Source: Albugo candida (taxonomy: Eukaryota; Oomycota; Peronosporomycetes; Albuginales). From it: DNA of 64,000 nt. Under the pieces are notes generated by a model that searched no databases, had not been told where the DNA came from, and saw only the letters and a list, made by a program, of their open reading frames with translations. Positions 1 to 10,875 of the stretch are shown piece after piece. The translations under genes were made by a program, and so were the position numbers. Each line of letters opens with the position of its first letter. Position 1 is the stretch's first letter. Location: positions 124,001-188,000 of the forward strand of contig JBDOQK010000056.1 of assembly GCA_040437565.1 (NCBI GenBank). The letters are read 5' to 3'.

Positions 1-3000
1 CACTCGGAAGGAATTTCGATACCATTTCTTCATGCAAAAGGATGGAGAGATTCACAAAGACTTCCGAGGCTTCCGTGATGGCCGATGAAAAGGATCCGTA
101 AGAGCCATTTTCACCGATCAGATGACCACGCAAGATCGAGTTATAAATCGTTCGTAGATCCTCTCGACTCGGCATCAAGCACGAAAAAATTGCGTAATGT
201 CTTTGAAGTCGTTCGTCGATGAGAAATGACCCGGCAGTTGGATTCATCGCCGAAAGGAATTGTACGTCGACAATCTCTTTCCGAAATCCCAAATCTGTCC
301 GATCGAAAATCGTTTTATAATCCAAATGCTGTCGTAAAAGCGCCAAGGCATTTTGTGTCCCGTACGTCTCCACAAACGGAAGATTGAGATCATCGATAAA
401 GTAAATCAATCGCTTGGTCGCTGGAGGTCCAAACATACGTCCGGAACGCTTATCGATCGGAGACTCGAGCTGTTGCTGTAGCTTGAAGGAATCCGTGTAG
501 TAATTCATATTGATGATCGAATGTATCATTCCTTCGTCTATTTCGCGGAGGTATTTCTTCAGAATCGTTGTTTTTCCTGTTCCACTGCCACCCACCAACA
601 TAGCCGGACGCTGGCGAGAGACTAACGTATCGATAAGGAATCGGATACGAACAGTGTCCATCGTCGACACGACGATCGCATTGAATGGGCTGTCGTGTTG
701 TCCGATGCATTGAGGCACATACTTTGGCACTTTAGCAGACCAATGCTCCAAATCGTTTGTCTCGGCGTTGTAAAAGTAATCAAAGCATAAGCCTTCCTTC
801 GGGTACCGAATGCCTGTCGTTGTCGTACTGGAGCTCGTATTCGACGTAGCGGGCGCTGATGAAGTAGCTGTTCCACTACTTCTTGTACCGCTGGAGCCTT
901 CCGAAAGAGAAGAAAACATCGACATCCAAAGCTCATGAAAGTTTTTACGATAATCCACACTTTTATCCGTCGTCAGGGGTCCACCAAACGCCCACGTCGC
1001 ACAGAATACAAACACCACTTCCACGACTTCCTGTGTCTTCTTCTCGGGCACAAGTAGCGGTAAAAGTCCTTCCAATAAGTAGCAAATCGTAGACACCTGA
1101 TTGATCAATCGAACGGGAACCACTTGCTTGAAGCCTTTACGCATTATATCGGCTACAGGATCCACATACTTTTCAAAAAGAACGGGTAAGAAGGTCTTCT
1201 CCGCTTCATCCGATCGATCCGCGATCCACGATTCCACAAAAGGCCTCCATCCAATGTCCGTCTCGTTGATGTAGAGGATCCCTGCACGCGATACGGTCGC
1301 AGGTGTCGCGTTCTTTAACGAATTGATTTCGAATACCATTCGCATTGCATTACTCAATGGAATCCTCTCATTAGAAACCAGCGTCAAGACTTTATTATCG
1401 TCCATGACCGTGTTCATCGACTCGATCCATACGGCGTCAATGTCTCCGTCGAGCACGACCCATTTATACGTCTGTGACTCGGAGAAGCCTTGTTCTGCGT
1501 AGTTTTTCGACATTCCTCGCATGATGATCGATAACACTCCATCTTTCCAGTCTTTCGACAGCGTCATGTACCCATACAGCTCGTCGGAAGTCACTGCTTT
1601 GGGATTCAATGTCTCATACACACATACTTTCTTCTCCTTGTCGAGATTCCAACATTTTGCCAAGGTCTGCCACGTCGTTGTCTTGGCGCATCCCGCGGGA
1701 CCCAAAAGCATCACCGAATGACGAACATCGATAAGCTCTTGCAATTGACACACTTTGAGCACGAAGCTGTCTTCATGCTGGAGATTGTGCTGTTTGCACA
1801 CAGTGACGCATTTTTCTTTGAGAGTTGCATTCACTTTCGGAAGCACTTCTGTTCCAATGAATAAATCTTTGATAAGTCGTAAGAAAATCGGTGTGTCGTG
1901 ATGCGGGATCTTGGGCGTGTTAAAGTCTCGCAGCGCACGCATCAGCACTTTGTCTTCGTGGACGTCAGGCTCTGCTCGTTTCAAGATCCCCGCCACGCGT
2001 AAGACAGATTTCACAGCGCGTAGACCCCAATCGTAATGGAATTGTTTCGATAAGAGCTCACCACTCAGCTGATACAGCGTCACGAATTTGATGGCTAGCG
2101 TTCGGGCTTGCTGGAAGCCTTCGGACATGAGCATGTTTTCGCAAATTGGCCTAAGATCAGGTCGTATCATTGCACACGAACGGAATAAGACTTTAAGGTT
2201 CTCTGGAAGCTCTGTCCTCCCCGCGTACCCGGGATTCATCGTGATAAAGAATCCGCATGTTGGAATGAGAGTGATGCGATCGGATGCGCCCATAAACTCG
2301 AATTCCCCGACCACAACCGGTGGTGTTCCTGCGGGAAGACTCTGATACTTTGTCTCGCGATTCGAAGGAATCGCATGGAACACAATAGCGTCCTGCACGC
2401 ACTTGACTTGTGTCGCTACGACGCTCAAGACCTCGATATTGATCCGATTGAATTCATCAAAGCATCCCCACGTTCCTGTCTGACAAAGACCACGAAATAT
2501 ATCAGCCATTGTCTGGTAATTCATCTGATCCGAGCAATTGAATACGTAACAGCAGAGAGCCATTGCTCGCGCTAAATCTTTTGTCGTCTCTGTCTTTCCC
2601 GTTCCAGCAGGTCCCGCTGGAGCTCCACCGAGGAATAAACGTAAGGCCATTGTAAGTGTGATATAACATCGATCCGTGAGCGGAGTAATGACCAAACGAC
2701 CCGTATTCCCAATCCATTCGTACGAGTATTTCGATCGAAAGTCTGTGATACGAATATCAACGTCCATAGACTCGGGTCGCCAGATGAATCGTAATTGCTG
2801 CTGCCATAGAAAACTCAATGGACCTTCGACCTTTTCATCGACTAAACGTTTGACCACGTCTCTGGAATGCACGTCGAGTGTGATGAGAGCGATGATTTTG
2901 CATCGATCCGGGTCACTGAGATTCCCCAGCACGAGATTGATAAGCTGTTCGAGACGATGATTACATGTCGATAAATACCGTTTCACAGCATCTTCCTGTC

Positions 3001-6000
3001 CATTCTCGTACTCTTCCAATGCCATTTCCGTCTCCTCTGTCCAGTAAATCTGTGTGGCATTCAATACGACCTGAGCAGGATACTCAAAAAGCCATTGATG
3101 ACGAGGTTTATCGACATCCCAATTAGCAGCCGATTCCATCGCTTCCTGCATTTCTTTCTTGATGGAATATCGCATGACTTCTGTGAGCTCATTAAGCCAT
3201 ACTTCGACTGCTCCCGACATGACAAATGGACACGATAGCTGCATTACTTCCTGATCCTTGGCGATCATCGCAGTTGCGACATTGCCCGAGTCGTTTTCAA
3301 ACACCAAATCACAAAGGGAGTCGTAACAATCGCCCAAGAATGGCATGATCTTCTTTGGATTGTTCCCATTCGAAAGGATTTCCAGCAACGCGACATTCGA
3401 TACAAAGTAAAATCGCGGGAAGATTTTCTTCTTCTTGTCCAAATACTCATTCAAAGACTTTTGGCATCGTTCCAGCATGACTGTCATCTCTTTCAGCGCT
3501 TCCAATCGATTAGGAACCTCACACGCAAGCACGACATTAGGCTCCATGACAGCATTTTTCATCAGATCTTTGAAATTCGTATCGATACTCTCAAACGTGC
3601 GTGTGTCATCGGGAAGCTGATTGCGAATATCCGGAGACGATAAGAAGATGCTTTCGAGACTCGCCCATTGTCTGCTCACAGAAACCCATTCTTTGATCAC
3701 TTCCTCGACATTCCCGAGCATTTTCTGACACGTGTGTACGCGATCTTTGAAAAACTCGACAAATTTCCCCATACTCGCCATTGTCTGAAGCTCGAGCTGA
3801 TTGCTTTCCAGAGACTCGATGACTTCCTCGCTGGGTTTGATCACAAACGTCTCCGAGTCTTTATGAGCGACATACTCGAGTCCCAATCGCTTCCACAATT
3901 GCTCCATTCCAGTGAGTTTCTTGTCAATTTTCTGCTCTTTGTTGGCAGTCTCAATGATCTCTCCGACATCATCGACGTGGAAATGAAGCTGAAGCTTGAG
4001 AAGATCCGCAAAACAGAATTTGATATCTTTGATATCAATGGCTTTGACGCTACAAATCTCCGACAATGCTTTCCAATGACGTTCCTGCATGGTTTCCGAA
4101 TGCAAATCGTTGATCAATGGAAGCACAATCGACATATTCTTCACAACTTGCTCGGTGTCTTTGTAGACTTGCCATCCTTTGATCACAGCGTGCTCGAGTC
4201 CTTGCTGCTTGAGCTGTTGGGTAATTGCACGTGTCGTAGCCTCCAGCACATCCGTTTGGATGTCCTTCCAGCTCAATGTGCGCCAGCTCTCAAACGTTAA
4301 AAGCACCAGCGACTTGAGATCCCAGCAACGCTTCAACTGCTGAAGCTCGTACTTTGTGTCCTGAATCTCCGCGTACTTTGACACTTGGAGCTCAAACAAC
4401 TCTTCGAGCTCATTTAGTGTCTTGGATTGCGCTGTTTTCTCATTGAGATCGGATGCGAATTCCGTCATACAAACGTATGCTTCGTCGGGTGTGCCGGAGA
4501 AGCTAAAGGGAGCGGTGGAACGGAATCGACTTCGGAATTGACGCATTTCCACGAAAAAACCTTCAAGCTCTTCTTTGATTGCTTCGACTTTAGCCATTTG
4601 TAGCGGAAGGATTTCTTCTTTCTTCGTAAATGTCTTATTCACAATCGCTTCCCATTGCATCGGTGCGGCTTCGAGGTAGTCGGGGACTGTGTGCCCCGAG
4701 ACACGATTGTCTTCCATTGCGATTCCATGGACTTTGAGAACTTGAACCGTTTCCCGCAACGGGTCAAATAGATCGTTGGTCATATTCATACGCTTCCGTA
4801 CGTCTCGAATATGTGTCATGACACGCATAAGCGCATCTTTATCGACATCCTGGCCATCTTTTGCATCCACTTGCTCCTCGAGACCGCGGTACACCGTGTC
4901 CATGAAGGAATGGAGACTCTCAAGCTTGGTCACCACATACTGTTCTAGAAACTGCGTGTGTTGAAAGGTCCATTTGGTCGCCCACGACACCATTGCGGTC
5001 TTTATCGGCTGTGCATTCACACGCACCCATCCAATGTCGGAAAAGGTCGATAATGCTTCGATTTCAGTTGCGATACGCTCATACGATGCAATCTCATTGT
5101 GAAAACGATCCAAATTCAAACTATCGATTCCATTACTCCGTCGAATTTGACCGCCTGATGCTAAAAAAGCCTCAAAGGCCTCGGTCATATCTGTTTGCCA
5201 CAAGTACGCGTACGCGTCATACTGCTGCCGAAACGATAGTAAAAGCGTTTGATTCTCATCGACGAGATCGCTTATCGTCGCTAATTGCATGCAAATCGTT
5301 GGATCGGTCATAAGCTCTTTGATAAAATTACCACCGGCATCGGAATCCAATCGCTTCATATTGCCCACAACCGTAAAAAACGAGTGAATCCACGCGTGAA
5401 TCGTATCGTGAAGACCTCGTCCGTTGTTCTCTCCAATGTTTGGAAGGAATTGAGCTCGCATCGCGACAAGATCGAGCTTGATTTCCAGCATAGGAAGTCG
5501 ATCGGAATAAGGTTTCGAGGTATCGTTCGGCTCCAATTGACGGGATAGAAACTCTAATGAGGTCGATACGACTCGAGCGACGCCTTGAGAGACGATATTG
5601 TTCACATACTCGACGTATGCTTTCCATTGAGTCGCATGGACACCTGTGACCGCCGTATTTGACTGCTTCAGACGACGATGTATTTCAGCGGCACCTTCAC
5701 GAAGTCGAAGCGTTCGCTGGACGATATGGCTCTTGTGAGAGCGTTCATGCTCTGTGATGGTCACTGGCTTGGGTTGACGCTCGAGAAGCGATACATTCCA
5801 CGCACTCAGTGTTTCTTGAATCAAACTGAGATTCTCCTGAAGACTCGAGACGATCTCCGTTGCATTCTGCACACATTTACGTGCTTCATCGATGAAACTA
5901 TCGACTCCGACACTGTTCCAATTGAGCTGTTCGGTTCCTTTGCTCACACACGCGTCAATAGCGGTGATATATCGTCGTACAAGTGGTTCTTCGACTGCAT

Positions 6001-8170
6001 GAAGTCCTTGAATGATAGCGTTGTATGGGTCGACAATGTACATCAGCTCTCCACGATACTTTCGGAACGTCTCTTCTTTCAATGCGATCTGAAGAGCAGC
6101 AGAAGGCACCTCAATGCCCAATAGTTTGAGATACTTGATCTCTCGAAGAAGCTTCTCAAGCGCTGGATCGAAATTGACGCCAAGACATCGTGTTGGAGCG
6201 TGACGTACGAGAAGCGGGTACGTAAGTTTTGTCTGCGAAGAAGCCTCGACCTCGCGATTCCATTCCTCCACCTTTTGCTGCTCGTACTCGTGCAGTGTTG
6301 CCATCATTGCACCATACAACTTGTACACCTGTTTGGCTTCTTCTCGTTCCATCACAGCTTGATTCAGATCTTCCAACTTTCTCATCGGATGCTCGATCCG
6401 TTCCACAAGACCTCGGCACCACGAAAGTGCTCCAGCAACCGGAGGAAGATTCCAACTGATCGGTGGCGCATCACGAAACCTCAAGAAGAGATCTTGCACG
6501 ATTTTAAGATCCGATCCGTAACTTTGAACGAGTGCAATGTGCTTCTTCTCAAGCTCATCTTGGATGATCGGTCGACCCAATAAGCCTTCAAACGATTCCA
6601 ACAGCTTAAACCTTCCGAATAGCGTCGTGCAATCATCAAAGCCTTGCGTCAGTACGGACCCGAGTCTTCTTTCCAACTCTTTGATTTTGCATCGAAAATC
6701 GTAAAATTGATCGTCAAATTTGGATGCTCCATTGACGTCCATAATATCGATTGAAACTCGTTTGAATGCGTTAATGGCGTCCATAAAGTCGGCATGAATT
6801 TGCTGAGAGCATAACGTAAGGCTTTTACCTTTGGTGCCTCCAATTTCGATCCTTGATAGCTTACTAAATTGAACAATTGTCAATGTGAGATCGAGGATAT
6901 CGTGACATCGTTCCAGGAAGGTATCGAGACGTTGAAAAAGCGCATTTCCCTGGATTCTCCATGGATTCCCAGGGCATTCCGCATTAGCTGTAGCTTTGTA
7001 GTCGAAATACGTTGTCTTGAACGCATTACACACGTGAATGGTGGTCTTGAGCTGTTCTAAAGCCTGGCCAGCCTGATCTTGATCAATAAGCGCGAAAATC
7101 GCATCGCCACTGAGATACTTTCGAGCCTGAGCGATCAGTGAATTGCATATTTCCCGAATGAGAACCACAAGTCTCGCTGGTGTGTTGTAATGCTTGGAAT
7201 TCTTCCAAATGAGAAGGATGATATGAAGCATTGGCTTGAAAAGACCGACAAGCGCCGGGAAGTCTTCGTCCGTATTGAGCCTCACAAACCATTCCTCCAG
7301 CGTCCTCAGATACTTTGTATTGTCATTCGCTTCCATACGAGCAGAGAATACCTGCTTACAAAGTCGAGCAAATGTCGTGCAATACGTCGATTTGTTTCGA
7401 TCCAATGCCGTGAGAATTTTACGTATTTTTTTGCTTTGAAGCTGCTCGAAAATAGAATTGAGATTTGCAGCTTTTAGCTTCCAAAATTCGATTTCTGCGT
7501 CCGGTGTTGGATGATACCCTTGCTTGAGAAGATCTTCAGGGTCTTGCTTGAGCACATTCTTGATCTGTTTCGTCCAGGTCACAATAGAGCCTTCGAGAAG
7601 TGACATTTTGCTGCAGAAAGTAGCGTCATTGGAAGGTGTCAAAGGCTGAAGGAAAAATGAAGCGTCCATCGGCGGGAGAGGAAGACACGTTTCGCCTCGT
7701 GTTGCACTGCTGATAATCGATGCGGATGCCACATACGAATGGAATTTATCGACAATCTCTTTCGACGCGATTTCGCCCCATTCCTGCTGATGAAAAGGAT
7801 TCTGAAAAAGCGGAAAATAAATCTCTGCAATGAGTTTCTCGAAAAACTCGACGCTGTTGCTTGGAATCTCATTCACATACACGTTGGAAGGTATATTGGC
7901 ACTTGTCAGCACACATTTTTGCGATTTGGTGAAGCAAATGCTTTTGCCTCGACCCAACGCTCCAGGCATTTTCGTGCTTGCGACTAAAGCGTCGTTGAAT
8001 ACGAGCGTCATAACGTCTTCGGAATCGATAAATTCGCGGATGCAAAGCTCATTTTGCTCTGTAGCGAATTTCGCACTGAATTTCAATGTCGAAAGTCCAA
8101 AACACAATGAGCTCACACGCTGCTCAATGAACCGCAGAGGATTGACGGTACTTTTCGAGGAAGGCTCCAT
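1..8170 (-). CDS. Axonemal outer-arm dynein heavy chain, beta type (3' end outside window)
   Basis: One intron-free frame runs from the ATG at 8170 to the window edge, about 2723 residues, so the protein is partial at its C terminus. It holds the tail, the linker and the first AAA modules of the flagellar motor. P-loops are visible as GPAGTGKT near residue 1852 (AAA1, followed by CFDEFNRI), GPAGCAKTT near 2153 (AAA2) and GGSGTGKTT near 2524 (AAA3). The AAA1-AAA2 sequence, for example EDKVLMRALRDFN, resembles the DNAH9/11/17 outer-arm beta class. A low-complexity Ser/Thr stretch lies just before AAA3. AAA4-6, the stalk and the microtubule-binding domain lie outside the window. BBS5 starts 5' of it on the same strand. 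Class assignment is by recall of family sequences. Confidence 0.93.
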   Translation of the reverse strand, partial: MEPSSKSTVNPLRFIEQRVSSLCFGLSTLKFSAKFATEQNELCIREFIDSEDVMTLVFNDALVASTKMPGALGRGKSICFTKSQKCVLTSANIPSNVYVNEIPSNSVEFFEKLIAEIYFPLFQNPFHQQEWGEIASKEIVDKFHSYVASASIISSATRGETCLPLPPMDASFFLQPLTPSNDATFCSKMSLLEGSIVTWTKQIKNVLKQDPEDLLKQGYHPTPDAEIEFWKLKAANLNSIFEQLQSKKIRKILTALDRNKSTYCTTFARLCKQVFSARMEANDNTKYLRTLEEWFVRLNTDEDFPALVGLFKPMLHIILLIWKNSKHYNTPARLVVLIREICNSLIAQARKYLSGDAIFALIDQDQAGQALEQLKTTIHVCNAFKTTYFDYKATANAECPGNPWRIQGNALFQRLDTFLERCHDILDLTLTIVQFSKLSRIEIGGTKGKSLTLCSQQIHADFMDAINAFKRVSIDIMDVNGASKFDDQFYDFRCKIKELERRLGSVLTQGFDDCTTLFGRFKLLESFEGLLGRPIIQDELEKKHIALVQSYGSDLKIVQDLFLRFRDAPPISWNLPPVAGALSWCRGLVERIEHPMRKLEDLNQAVMEREEAKQVYKLYGAMMATLHEYEQQKVEEWNREVEASSQTKLTYPLLVRHAPTRCLGVNFDPALEKLLREIKYLKLLGIEVPSAALQIALKEETFRKYRGELMYIVDPYNAIIQGLHAVEEPLVRRYITAIDACVSKGTEQLNWNSVGVDSFIDEARKCVQNATEIVSSLQENLSLIQETLSAWNVSLLERQPKPVTITEHERSHKSHIVQRTLRLREGAAEIHRRLKQSNTAVTGVHATQWKAYVEYVNNIVSQGVARVVSTSLEFLSRQLEPNDTSKPYSDRLPMLEIKLDLVAMRAQFLPNIGENNGRGLHDTIHAWIHSFFTVVGNMKRLDSDAGGNFIKELMTDPTICMQLATISDLVDENQTLLLSFRQQYDAYAYLWQTDMTEAFEAFLASGGQIRRSNGIDSLNLDRFHNEIASYERIATEIEALSTFSDIGWVRVNAQPIKTAMVSWATKWTFQHTQFLEQYVVTKLESLHSFMDTVYRGLEEQVDAKDGQDVDKDALMRVMTHIRDVRKRMNMTNDLFDPLRETVQVLKVHGIAMEDNRVSGHTVPDYLEAAPMQWEAIVNKTFTKKEEILPLQMAKVEAIKEELEGFFVEMRQFRSRFRSTAPFSFSGTPDEAYVCMTEFASDLNEKTAQSKTLNELEELFELQVSKYAEIQDTKYELQQLKRCWDLKSLVLLTFESWRTLSWKDIQTDVLEATTRAITQQLKQQGLEHAVIKGWQVYKDTEQVVKNMSIVLPLINDLHSETMQERHWKALSEICSVKAIDIKDIKFCFADLLKLQLHFHVDDVGEIIETANKEQKIDKKLTGMEQLWKRLGLEYVAHKDSETFVIKPSEEVIESLESNQLELQTMASMGKFVEFFKDRVHTCQKMLGNVEEVIKEWVSVSRQWASLESIFLSSPDIRNQLPDDTRTFESIDTNFKDLMKNAVMEPNVVLACEVPNRLEALKEMTVMLERCQKSLNEYLDKKKKIFPRFYFVSNVALLEILSNGNNPKKIMPFLGDCYDSLCDLVFENDSGNVATAMIAKDQEVMQLSCPFVMSGAVEVWLNELTEVMRYSIKKEMQEAMESAANWDVDKPRHQWLFEYPAQVVLNATQIYWTEETEMALEEYENGQEDAVKRYLSTCNHRLEQLINLVLGNLSDPDRCKIIALITLDVHSRDVVKRLVDEKVEGPLSFLWQQQLRFIWRPESMDVDIRITDFRSKYSYEWIGNTGRLVITPLTDRCYITLTMALRLFLGGAPAGPAGTGKTETTKDLARAMALCCYVFNCSDQMNYQTMADIFRGLCQTGTWGCFDEFNRINIEVLSVVATQVKCVQDAIVFHAIPSNRETKYQSLPAGTPPVVVGEFEFMGASDRITLIPTCGFFITMNPGYAGRTELPENLKVLFRSCAMIRPDLRPICENMLMSEGFQQARTLAIKFVTLYQLSGELLSKQFHYDWGLRAVKSVLRVAGILKRAEPDVHEDKVLMRALRDFNTPKIPHHDTPIFLRLIKDLFIGTEVLPKVNATLKEKCVTVCKQHNLQHEDSFVLKVCQLQELIDVRHSVMLLGPAGCAKTTTWQTLAKCWNLDKEKKVCVYETLNPKAVTSDELYGYMTLSKDWKDGVLSIIMRGMSKNYAEQGFSESQTYKWVVLDGDIDAVWIESMNTVMDDNKVLTLVSNERIPLSNAMRMVFEINSLKNATPATVSRAGILYINETDIGWRPFVESWIADRSDEAEKTFLPVLFEKYVDPVADIMRKGFKQVVPVRLINQVSTICYLLEGLLPLLVPEKKTQEVVEVVFVFCATWAFGGPLTTDKSVDYRKNFHELWMSMFSSLSEGSSGTRSSGTATSSAPATSNTSSSTTTTGIRYPKEGLCFDYFYNAETNDLEHWSAKVPKYVPQCIGQHDSPFNAIVVSTMDTVRIRFLIDTLVSRQRPAMLVGGSGTGKTTILKKYLREIDEGMIHSIINMNYYTDSFKLQQQLESPIDKRSGRMFGPPATKRLIYFIDDLNLPFVETYGTQNALALLRQHLDYKTIFDRTDLGFRKEIVDVQFLSAMNPTAGSFLIDERLQRHYAIFSCLMPSREDLRTIYNSILRGHLIGENGSYGSFSSAITEASEVFVNLSILLHEEMVSKFLPS

Positions 8171-8217
8171 GGAATCAAAGTGAGAACGTGACTAGTGGTC
8201 GCAAAAGGCTTTCTATA

Positions 8218-9521
8218 TTAAGATACATTCCATAGATCTGTCAGCGTGAACCCGTTCGGAATGCATTCGATGGCGAGACATAATTCTGGTGACCATGCAA
8301 TGGAGCGATTTTCTTGGGCCTTTAGTGTCGTATGATATGCGGCCAAGACGTCCATGGACCCGGATACTGTTTGCTCAATCTGACAATCATCGATGATACG
8401 AGGCTGCTTGATTGTTTCGACGGGAGCAGCTTCCTCCAAATCGAATTCCACGCCGTAGATAGGACTCTTGTAAAAAATTGCATGCAAACGCTCCAACTCG
8501 AGGAATACGCTCTCCAATTTCTCGGCCGGATCCACCTGGAAACCCAGGACGTACCCTCCACTGGACGACGATGTCTCCAATACAAGCGCGAGTCCGAATT
8601 TCGACTTGCGAACACATGCGGAATGCAGCTGCATGAATGGAATACTCACATTGAAATTCTCAGCCAAAGTCGCATGCCACACAATGCGAACGTTTGTGAT
8701 TAGAAATGTACCGAGATTCCCTTGATCGGAGGATAGATTCCAGACGCCAGGTACGCGGGTGTAAATCTGCTCGTGGGGTAGAAGCACGAGTTCTTTCTCG
8801 CGAATAATTCCACCGCGAAGTTTGAGGTCGCGATATAATTTGGTCGTCTCGTACGATCGGAAAACGGCCTGAATCGTTGTGAATAAACGAGGACTCGCTT
8901 TGACGAGACTTGTAAAGATGAATTCGAACGTGGACGTCCCGTATTTCGTCATCACAAATAGCGCTTGCGTGTTTCCTCGAAGTTTGGAGAAAGCCGTTCG
9001 GATGCGAAGGCTTTGGACGCATTGAAATCCGATGCTGAGATTCGCTCGTGATTTATGACTTGCCCAGAGAATCCGAAGATTTGTGATTTCCAGTGATCCA
9101 CGCTCGCCATTGTTCCCTTTTGTGTCCTCTACGGAATTGATCGAATCGATTAATACTTCGCCTTTACGGAGTTGAAGGCCGTTTTTGCTGAGATCGAAGC
9201 AAATTTGANNNNNNNNNNNNNNNNNNNNNNNNNNNNNNNNNNNNNNNNNNNNNNNNNNNNNNNNNNNNNNNNNNNNNNNNNNNNNNNNNNNNNNNNNNNN
9301 NNNNNNNNCGCTCGTGATTTATGACTTGCCCAGAGAATCCGAAGATTTGTGATTTCCAGTGATCCACGCTCGCCATTGTTCCCTTTTGTGTCCTCTACGG
9401 AATTGATCGAATCGATTAATACTTCGCCTTTACGGAGTTGAAGGCCGTTTTTGCTGAGATCGAAGCAAATTTGACGATCTTGCCAGGTTGAGAGCTTGGG
9501 ATCCGAGACGAAGGAAGACAT
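8218..9521 (-). CDS. BBS5: BBSome subunit BBS5
   Basis: BBS5 is a PH-like-domain subunit of the BBSome, which carries membrane proteins in cilia and flagella. Strong family signatures are [37 protein letters not shown] and, near the N terminus, [11 protein letters not shown] followed by ITNLRILW. The start is ATG 9521 (MSSFVSD). The frame is interrupted by the 9209-9308 gap, flanked by a 166-bp exact repeat. Joining 9521-9309 directly to 9042-8218 gives a clean 345-residue protein, the usual BBS5 length, without introns. The stop lies only 47 bp from the dynein start, on the same strand; both products act in the flagellum. Confidence 0.94.
9043..9474. repeat. 166-bp contig-end duplicate around gap 9209-9308
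   Basis: 9043-9208 equals 9309-9474 exactly. The unit is part of BBS5. It is an assembly artefact, since BBS5 is normal in length with one copy. Confidence 0.9.
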
Positions 9522-9553
9522 GTGAAGGGGTCATATATTTATAGATTAGAGCA

Positions 9554-10803
9554 CTATTTGGCATCCACTTCGACGGTGTGATCGTAATCAATGGTCGGGA
9601 TCACAGATTGGATGAATTTGAGAAAGACAAAGAGGTATTGATCGCTTCGAAGGGGAGATGCTGAGGCTGTTTTTAAGTTGGAAATGATACGTTTCATAAC
9701 GGCTGCATGCTGACATGGATGGATGGATGCGTGGAGGAGAGTGGGATTGTGTGGATGAGGCTCCATTGTCACGGTCCGCTTTGCGTAATCTTGCATAATA
9801 TCTTCGAAAATCGCATCTTCAACGAGCGGACAATTGCTCTCGTCGTATCCAAACAGCCACACGCGAGGTGTTTGATAGTATTTATCGTAGGTGATGGAGA
9901 TATCGTACGTTCTTGTTCGTAAAATTGCGTCATCCATCGGTTCCGTTGCCACCAAATAAGAGCTTTTCAGCGCGGCTTTGTCGTCTACGAGGTTCTCTTC
10001 CTCGAATGTGGTAATGTCCGGGAGGTTCTGGTCCGATTTGGTGCCATCTGCCAGGATAAAGTCCTCCATGATTTTGTTTGAGAGATTTCGCGGCGGAGTG
10101 GAAGCTTTCTCGTCTTGAAGTGGAAATGGTGTATCGTCCTGAAATGAGATGTGGNNNNNNNNNNNNNNNNNNNNNNNNNNNNNNNNNNNNNNNNNNNNNN
10201 NNNNNNNNNNNNNNNNNNNNNNNNNNNNNNNNNNNNNNNNNNNNNNNNNNNNNNTGTATCGTCCTGAAATGAGATGTGGTCTAATTGTTGCCCCAAATCT
10301 GTGTACATTCAGACGACAATATAGTGAAATGAACAGTACACATGTCCGATCTTCGTACCTTGAAGAGAAGCCACGGTAGTATACGAAGATGCGGCAATCC
10401 AATCGCTTTCCCCGTCCACTGAATCTTCGCATTGATACGAGGTATCCAACGACGTGATCCGTTGTCTACATGGAACTATGAGCGCTGCGGTAAGATAAGC
10501 GATACAGATGAGATGAAACGTTGATTGCGACCATTTCGTGTGACTAAATACTGTTTACCGGCGGGCAAGTACGCTCTCCGAGCACTGGATTGACCGCTTT
10601 CCCTTTTTATGAGTCAAATATAAGCAACGCAATAAATATCTTTATTTACGCGATTCGTACCATTGCCACGTCGGGCATTTGTATACCAGCAAGTCGCCCG
10701 CTTTAACAAACTCTTCCGGTGTAAGAATTCCCTTCTCCTCAAACAAGGATTCCGTTAAAATTGGTGTCAAATATTCACGGACGCCGTGAAAAATGCTCTG
10801 CAT
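9554..10803 (-). CDS. ATG3: Autophagy E2-like conjugating enzyme ATG3
   Basis: ATG3 passes ATG8 from ATG7 to phosphatidylethanolamine in autophagosome formation. Inferred exons are 10803-10661, 10602-10532, 10475-10359 and 10298-9554, with introns of 58, 56 and 60 nt. The first exon gives MQSIFHGVREYLTP and CPTWQW, the second YLPAGKQYLVTRN, the third VPC. The last exon carries the E2-like core: RTYDISITYD, RVWLFGYDE, DYAKRTVTMEPHPH and the active-site motif HPCQHAAVMKRII with its catalytic cysteine. Gap 10155-10254, with a 25-bp flanking repeat, falls in the last exon; removing gap and repeat keeps the frame (about 316 residues). It is divergent from the NUDT22-like gene, 72 bp between start codons. 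Confidence 0.9.
10130..10279. repeat. 25-bp contig-end duplicate around gap 10155-10254
   Basis: 10130-10154 equals 10255-10279 inside the last ATG3 exon; one copy restores the frame. Confidence 0.85.
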
Positions 10804-10875
10804 CGTTGAAAGTAGGCTTCAACGTTTCCTAAATGTATGTGGCGCGCTATTTTGTTATATTAGGAATTATCTGCA
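10804..10875. promoter_or_regulatory. Bidirectional promoter between ATG3 and the NUDT22-like gene
   Basis: Only 72 bp separate the two divergent start codons, so both promoters must lie here or inside the neighbouring 5' exons. No TATA box or CCAAT box stands out. This is inferred from gene orientation alone. Confidence 0.45.

Noticed and set aside
3668-4300. 210-residue plus-strand ORF inside the dynein gene
   Set aside because: Antisense shadow of the dynein coding sequence, which is certain in the other strand.
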